Shown one piece after another: positions 6,605 through 9,180 of a stretch of 9,180 bases of DNA. The notes below the pieces were generated by a model, which was not told where the DNA came from, made no database searches, and saw only the letters and a list, made by a program, of their open reading frames with translations. Each line of letters opens with the position of its first letter. Within the stretch, counting starts at the first letter, position 1. Source of the DNA: Burkholderiales bacterium (GTDB taxonomy: Bacteria; Pseudomonadota; Gammaproteobacteria; Burkholderiales; CAIKXV01); NCBI GenBank assembly GCA_014379045.1, contig JACMMK010000485.1, positions 1 through 9,180 of the forward strand, read 5' to 3'. The position numbers and the translations under genes were made by a program.

Positions 6605-7648
6605 GTGGACATCTCCGAACTGCTCGCATTCGTCGTCAAGAACAAGGCTTCCGATCTGCATCTGTCCGCCGGTCTGCCGCCGATGATCCGCGTGCATGGC
6701 GACGTACGCCGCATCAACCTGCCGCCGCTCGAGCACAAGGACGTGCACGGCATGGTGTACGACATCATGAACGACCAGCAGCGCAAGACCTACGAAGAGA
6801 ACCTCGAGCTCGACTTCTCGTTCGCGATTCCCAATCTGGCGCGCTTCCGGGTCAACGCCTTCGTCCAGCAGCGCGGTGCCGCCGCGGTACTGCGCACGAT
6901 TCCGTCGAAGGTGCTGTCGCTCGAAGAGATCAAGGCACCGCCGATCTTCGCGGAGATCTCGAATCAGCCACGCGGCATCGTGCTGGTGACCGGGCCGACC
7001 GGTTCGGGCAAGTCGACGACGCTCGCCGCGATGGTCAATCACATCAACGACCACGACTACGGGCATATCCTCACGATCGAGGATCCGATCGAGTTCGTAC
7101 ACGAGAGCAAGAAATGCCTGATCAACCAGCGCGAGGTCGGTCCGCACACGCTGTCGTTCTCCAATGCGCTGCGCTCGGCGCTGCGCGAAGACCCGGACAT
7201 CATCCTGGTCGGTGAACTGCGCGACCTCGAGACGATCCGCCTCGCGCTGACCGGCGCCGAGACCGGTCACCTCGTGTTCGGCACGCTGCACACCAGCTCG
7301 GCGGCGAAGACCGTCGACCGGATCATCGACGTGTTCCCCGCCGCCGAGAAGGAGATGGTGCGCGCGATGCTGTCCGAATCGCTGCGTGCGGTGATTTCGC
7401 AGACGCTGCTCAAGACGAAAGACGGCTCGGGTCGCGTCGCCGCGCACGAAATCATGATGGGCACCCCGGCCATCCGCAACCTGATCCGGGAAAACAAGAT
7501 CGCACAGATGTACTCGTCGATCCAGACCGGACAGACGTTCGGCATGCAGACGCTCGATCAGAATCTGCAGGAACTGGTCAAGCGCAATATCGTCTCGGTC
7601 GCCGAGGCGAAAACCAAGGCAGCCAACAAGGACAACTTCCCCGGTTGA
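6605..7648 (+). CDS. pilT: Type IV pilus retraction ATPase PilT
   Basis: A hexameric cytoplasmic ATPase of the secretion/GspE superfamily. It docks on the inner-membrane platform PilC and drives pilus depolymerisation, giving twitching motility, DNA uptake and surface sensing. It is 347 aa, typical for PilT. The N-terminal PAS-like domain (about 1-110) begins with MDISELLAFVVKNKASDLHL. The C-terminal RecA-like domain has Walker A GPTGSGKST (130-138), the Asp box TIEDPIEF (157-164), Walker B DPDIILVGELRD (196-207) and the His box GHLVFGTLHT (221-230). The PilT hallmark AIRNLIREN, needed for retraction in studied homologues, follows near residue 290. The start is GTG with AGGGA 7 bases upstream. 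It is followed by pilU after 54 bp, the usual tandem arrangement. Confidence 0.97.
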   Translation: MDISELLAFVVKNKASDLHLSAGLPPMIRVHGDVRRINLPPLEHKDVHGMVYDIMNDQQRKTYEENLELDFSFAIPNLARFRVNAFVQQRGAAAVLRTIPSKVLSLEEIKAPPIFAEISNQPRGIVLVTGPTGSGKSTTLAAMVNHINDHDYGHILTIEDPIEFVHESKKCLINQREVGPHTLSFSNALRSALREDPDIILVGELRDLETIRLALTGAETGHLVFGTLHTSSAAKTVDRIIDVFPAAEKEMVRAMLSESLRAVISQTLLKTKDGSGRVAAHEIMMGTPAIRNLIRENKIAQMYSSIQTGQTFGMQTLDQNLQELVKRNIVSVAEAKTKAANKDNFPG

Positions 7649-7665
7649 GTCGCGCCCCCCGCGAC
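7649..7665 (+). other. Hairpin directly after the pilT stop codon
   Basis: GTCGCG (7649-7654) and CGCGAC (7660-7665) form a perfect 6-bp stem with a CCCCC loop, starting at the base after the pilT TGA. No T-run follows. It could act as a barrier to 3' exonucleases or as a partial attenuator between pilT and pilU. Short stems are frequent by chance in such GC-rich DNA. Confidence 0.4.
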
Positions 7666-7702
7666 CGACGTCGAGCGAAGCTGAGAGAAGGACCCCTTTC
7701 CC

Positions 7703-8839
7703 ATGGAACGCGATCAGGCCGTCAAGTTCGTCCACGAACTGCTGCGGGTGATGGTAAGCAAGAAGGCCTCCGACCTATTCGTCACGGCGGGGTTTCCGCC
7801 GGCATTCAAGCTGGACGGCAAGGTCGTGCCGGTGTCGAACCAGACGTTGACGCCGGCGCACACCGCCGACCTCGCGCGCTCGATCATGAACGACCGCCAA
7901 TCGGCCGAATTCGAAGCGACGCGCGAGTGCAACTTCGCGATCAGCCCGCCGGGCATCGGCCGCTTCCGCGTCAACGCATTCATGCAGCAGGGACGCGTCG
8001 GCCTGGTCCTGCGCGTGATCACCTCGGTGATTCCGAAGTTCGAGGATCTGCTGTTGCCGAACGTGCTGAAGGATGTCGCGATGACCAAGCGCGGTCTGGT
8101 CATCTTCGTCGGTGCGACCGGGTCGGGGAAATCGACGTCGCTCGCCGCGATGGTCGGCTATCGCAACGAGAACAGCTACGGCCACATCATCACCGTCGAA
8201 GACCCGGTCGAGTTCGTGCACGAGCACAAGAACTGCATCGTCACGCACCGCGAGGTCGGCGTCGACACCGAGTCGTGGCACACCGCGCTCAAGAACACGC
8301 TGCGCCAGGCCCCCGACGTGATCCTGATCGGCGAGGTGCGCGACCGCGAGACGATGGACTACGCGATCGCGTTCGCCGAAACCGGCCACCTGGCGATGTG
8401 CACGCTGCACGCGAACAACGCCAACCAGGCGCTCGACCGGATCATCAACTTCTTCCCGGAAGAACGACGTGCGCAACTGCTGATGGATCTCTCGCTCAAC
8501 CTGAAGGGGATCGTCTCGCAGCGGCTGATTCCGAAGCGCGAGGGCAAGGGGCGGGTAGCCGCGGTCGAAGTGCTGTTGAACTCACCGCTGATCTCGGACC
8601 TCGTGTTCAAGGGCGATGTCCACGAGATCAAGGAAGTGATGAAGAAGTCGCGCGAGATGGGCATGCAGACCTTCGACCAGGCGCTGTTCGACCTGTACGA
8701 GGGCGGGCTCATCACCTACGAAGACGGGTTGCGCAACGCCGATTCGGTGAACGATCTGCGCCTGCAGATCAAACTGCACAGCTCGGAATCGAAGGATCGC
8801 GACGTGATGGGCGGTATCGACCACCTGAACATCGTCTGA
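7703..8839 (+). CDS. pilU: Type IV pilus retraction ATPase PilU (PilT paralogue)
   Basis: An accessory retraction ATPase that works with PilT and increases retraction force in studied species; it is usually insufficient without PilT. It is 378 aa, longer than PilT mainly through its C-terminal extension, as expected for PilU. The N-terminal domain contains KKASDLFVTAGFPPAFKLDG. The ATPase motifs are Walker A GATGSGKST (137-145), the Asp box TVEDPVEF (164-171), Walker B APDVILIGEVRD (203-214) and the His box GHLAMCTLHA (228-237). GMQTFDQALFDLYEGGLI in the C-terminal part is PilU-like. All ATPase motifs are intact, so it is probably active. The ATG at 7703 is preceded by AAGGA (7688-7692) at a 10-base spacing. 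It is likely co-transcribed with pilT. It ends 53 bp before the convergent methyltransferase gene. Confidence 0.96.
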   Translation: MERDQAVKFVHELLRVMVSKKASDLFVTAGFPPAFKLDGKVVPVSNQTLTPAHTADLARSIMNDRQSAEFEATRECNFAISPPGIGRFRVNAFMQQGRVGLVLRVITSVIPKFEDLLLPNVLKDVAMTKRGLVIFVGATGSGKSTSLAAMVGYRNENSYGHIITVEDPVEFVHEHKNCIVTHREVGVDTESWHTALKNTLRQAPDVILIGEVRDRETMDYAIAFAETGHLAMCTLHANNANQALDRIINFFPEERRAQLLMDLSLNLKGIVSQRLIPKREGKGRVAAVEVLLNSPLISDLVFKGDVHEIKEVMKKSREMGMQTFDQALFDLYEGGLITYEDGLRNADSVNDLRLQIKLHSSESKDRDVMGGIDHLNIV

Positions 8840-8849
8840 GCGTTTGCCT

Positions 8850-8891
8850 CGCGGGGCTCGCGCGCGTTCCCGGGCGTACGTGCGCCCCGCG
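8850..8891. terminator. Possible bidirectional terminator-like inverted repeat between pilU and the methyltransferase gene
   Basis: CGCGGGGC (8850-8857) and GCCCCGCG (8884-8891) form a perfect 8-bp stem. After one mismatch, 8859-8862 can pair with 8879-8882 (one G-U), leaving a 16-base loop. It sits between two convergent genes, where a shared terminator is expected. There is no T-run on either side, so intrinsic termination would be inefficient; Rho-dependent termination remains possible. Confidence 0.35.
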
Positions 8892-8892
8892 G

Positions 8893-9180
8893 TTACTTGT
8901 CGCGCATGGTACCGGCGACCATCCGGAACTCGAACAACCGGCACTCGATCGCGCCGTTGTACACCGGCGTGCGCCGCGACGCCTTGAGGCCGAGCTGCCC
9001 GGGCAGCGTCATCTCGGGGGAGATCAGGTAGACGGTCCACCCGGCGAACTGTTCCTTCAGCGCGGTGCCGAGCTGCGGATAGAACGACGCGAGGGTCTCG
9101 CGGCTCTCCATGCGCACCCCGTACGGCGGGTTGCTCACGATCACCCCGGCGTCGGCCGGCGCCGGTCGCCGGCGCACGTC
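8893..9180 (-). CDS. rlmL: RlmL-like 23S rRNA (guanine-N2)-methyltransferase, C-terminal part, 5' end outside the window
   Basis: A class I SAM-dependent RNA methyltransferase. In E. coli RlmL makes N2-methylguanosine at position 2445 of 23S rRNA. The last 96 codons are visible, ending at TAA (complement of 8893-8895), and the frame is open through base 9180. The catalytic motif IV is VSNPPYGVRM, the NPPY class that methylates exocyclic amino groups. LASFYPQLGTALKEQFAGW and LISPEMTLPGQLGLKASRR match the end of the RlmL methyltransferase domain. A THUMP domain would be expected upstream, outside the window. The protein stops about 11 residues after the domain's last strand (LFEFRMV), so it lacks the RlmK domain fused to RlmL in E. 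coli. The exact target is inferred; a generic name would be THUMP-class rRNA methyltransferase. A GTG codon at 9177 is internal, not the start. Confidence 0.85.
   Translation of the reverse strand, partial: DVRRRPAPADAGVIVSNPPYGVRMESRETLASFYPQLGTALKEQFAGWTVYLISPEMTLPGQLGLKASRRTPVYNGAIECRLFEFRMVAGTMRDK

Noticed and set aside
6601..6606. TATAGT resembling a -10 promoter box
   Set aside because: It overlaps the pilT GTG start codon and no -35 box lies 16-18 bp upstream, so it cannot be a normal promoter for pilT.
6503..8476. Two long minus-strand open frames opposite pilT and pilU whose products resemble each other
   Set aside because: The similarity is the expected antisense image of two paralogous genes, pilT and pilU; it is not evidence for a duplicated antisense gene.

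Overview
The window looks like core chromosome of a high-GC Gram-negative proteobacterium, most likely a betaproteobacterium and less likely a gammaproteobacterium. The basis is the gene set: maf next to RNase G, a yggS-proC-yggT cluster divergent from pilT-pilU, and an RlmL-type rRNA methyltransferase. These are housekeeping or type IV pilus genes that recur together in that group. The assignment comes from family and gene-order knowledge, not from a database comparison. Eight protein-coding genes are recognisable, two of them cut by the window edges. I found no tRNA, rRNA, CRISPR array, insertion sequence or prophage gene.

Layout from left to right: (1) 1-2011, plus strand: the 3' part of a Maf/YhdE-type nucleotide pyrophosphatase gene, a 118-bp spacer with a strong stem-loop, then a complete ribonuclease G gene. 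(2) 2027-3964, minus strand: a large dynamin-like GTPase, convergent with rng, with only 15 bp between the stop codons. (3) 3965-4155: a GC-rich spacer with short repeats and inverted repeats. (4) 4156-6407, minus strand: yggS, proC and yggT, tightly packed (24-bp gap, then an ATGA overlap), almost certainly one operon. The dynamin-like gene lies further downstream on the same strand. (5) 6408-6604: the divergent intergenic region. (6) 6605-8839, plus strand: pilT and pilU, the paired retraction ATPases of type IV pili. (7) 8893-9180, minus strand: the 3' end of an RlmL-like 23S rRNA guanine-N2 methyltransferase gene, convergent with pilU.

Functionally the window combines nucleotide-pool and RNA maintenance (Maf, RNase G, RlmL), PLP homeostasis and proline synthesis (YggS, ProC), an inner-membrane protein (YggT), pilus retraction (PilT, PilU) and a membrane-remodelling candidate (the dynamin-like GTPase). 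I see no clear undescribed multi-gene system. The least explained gene is the solitary dynamin-like GTPase. The most noticeable non-coding signals are the maf-rng stem-loop, whose single wobble pair fits only the sense transcript, and a small hairpin directly after the pilT stop codon.
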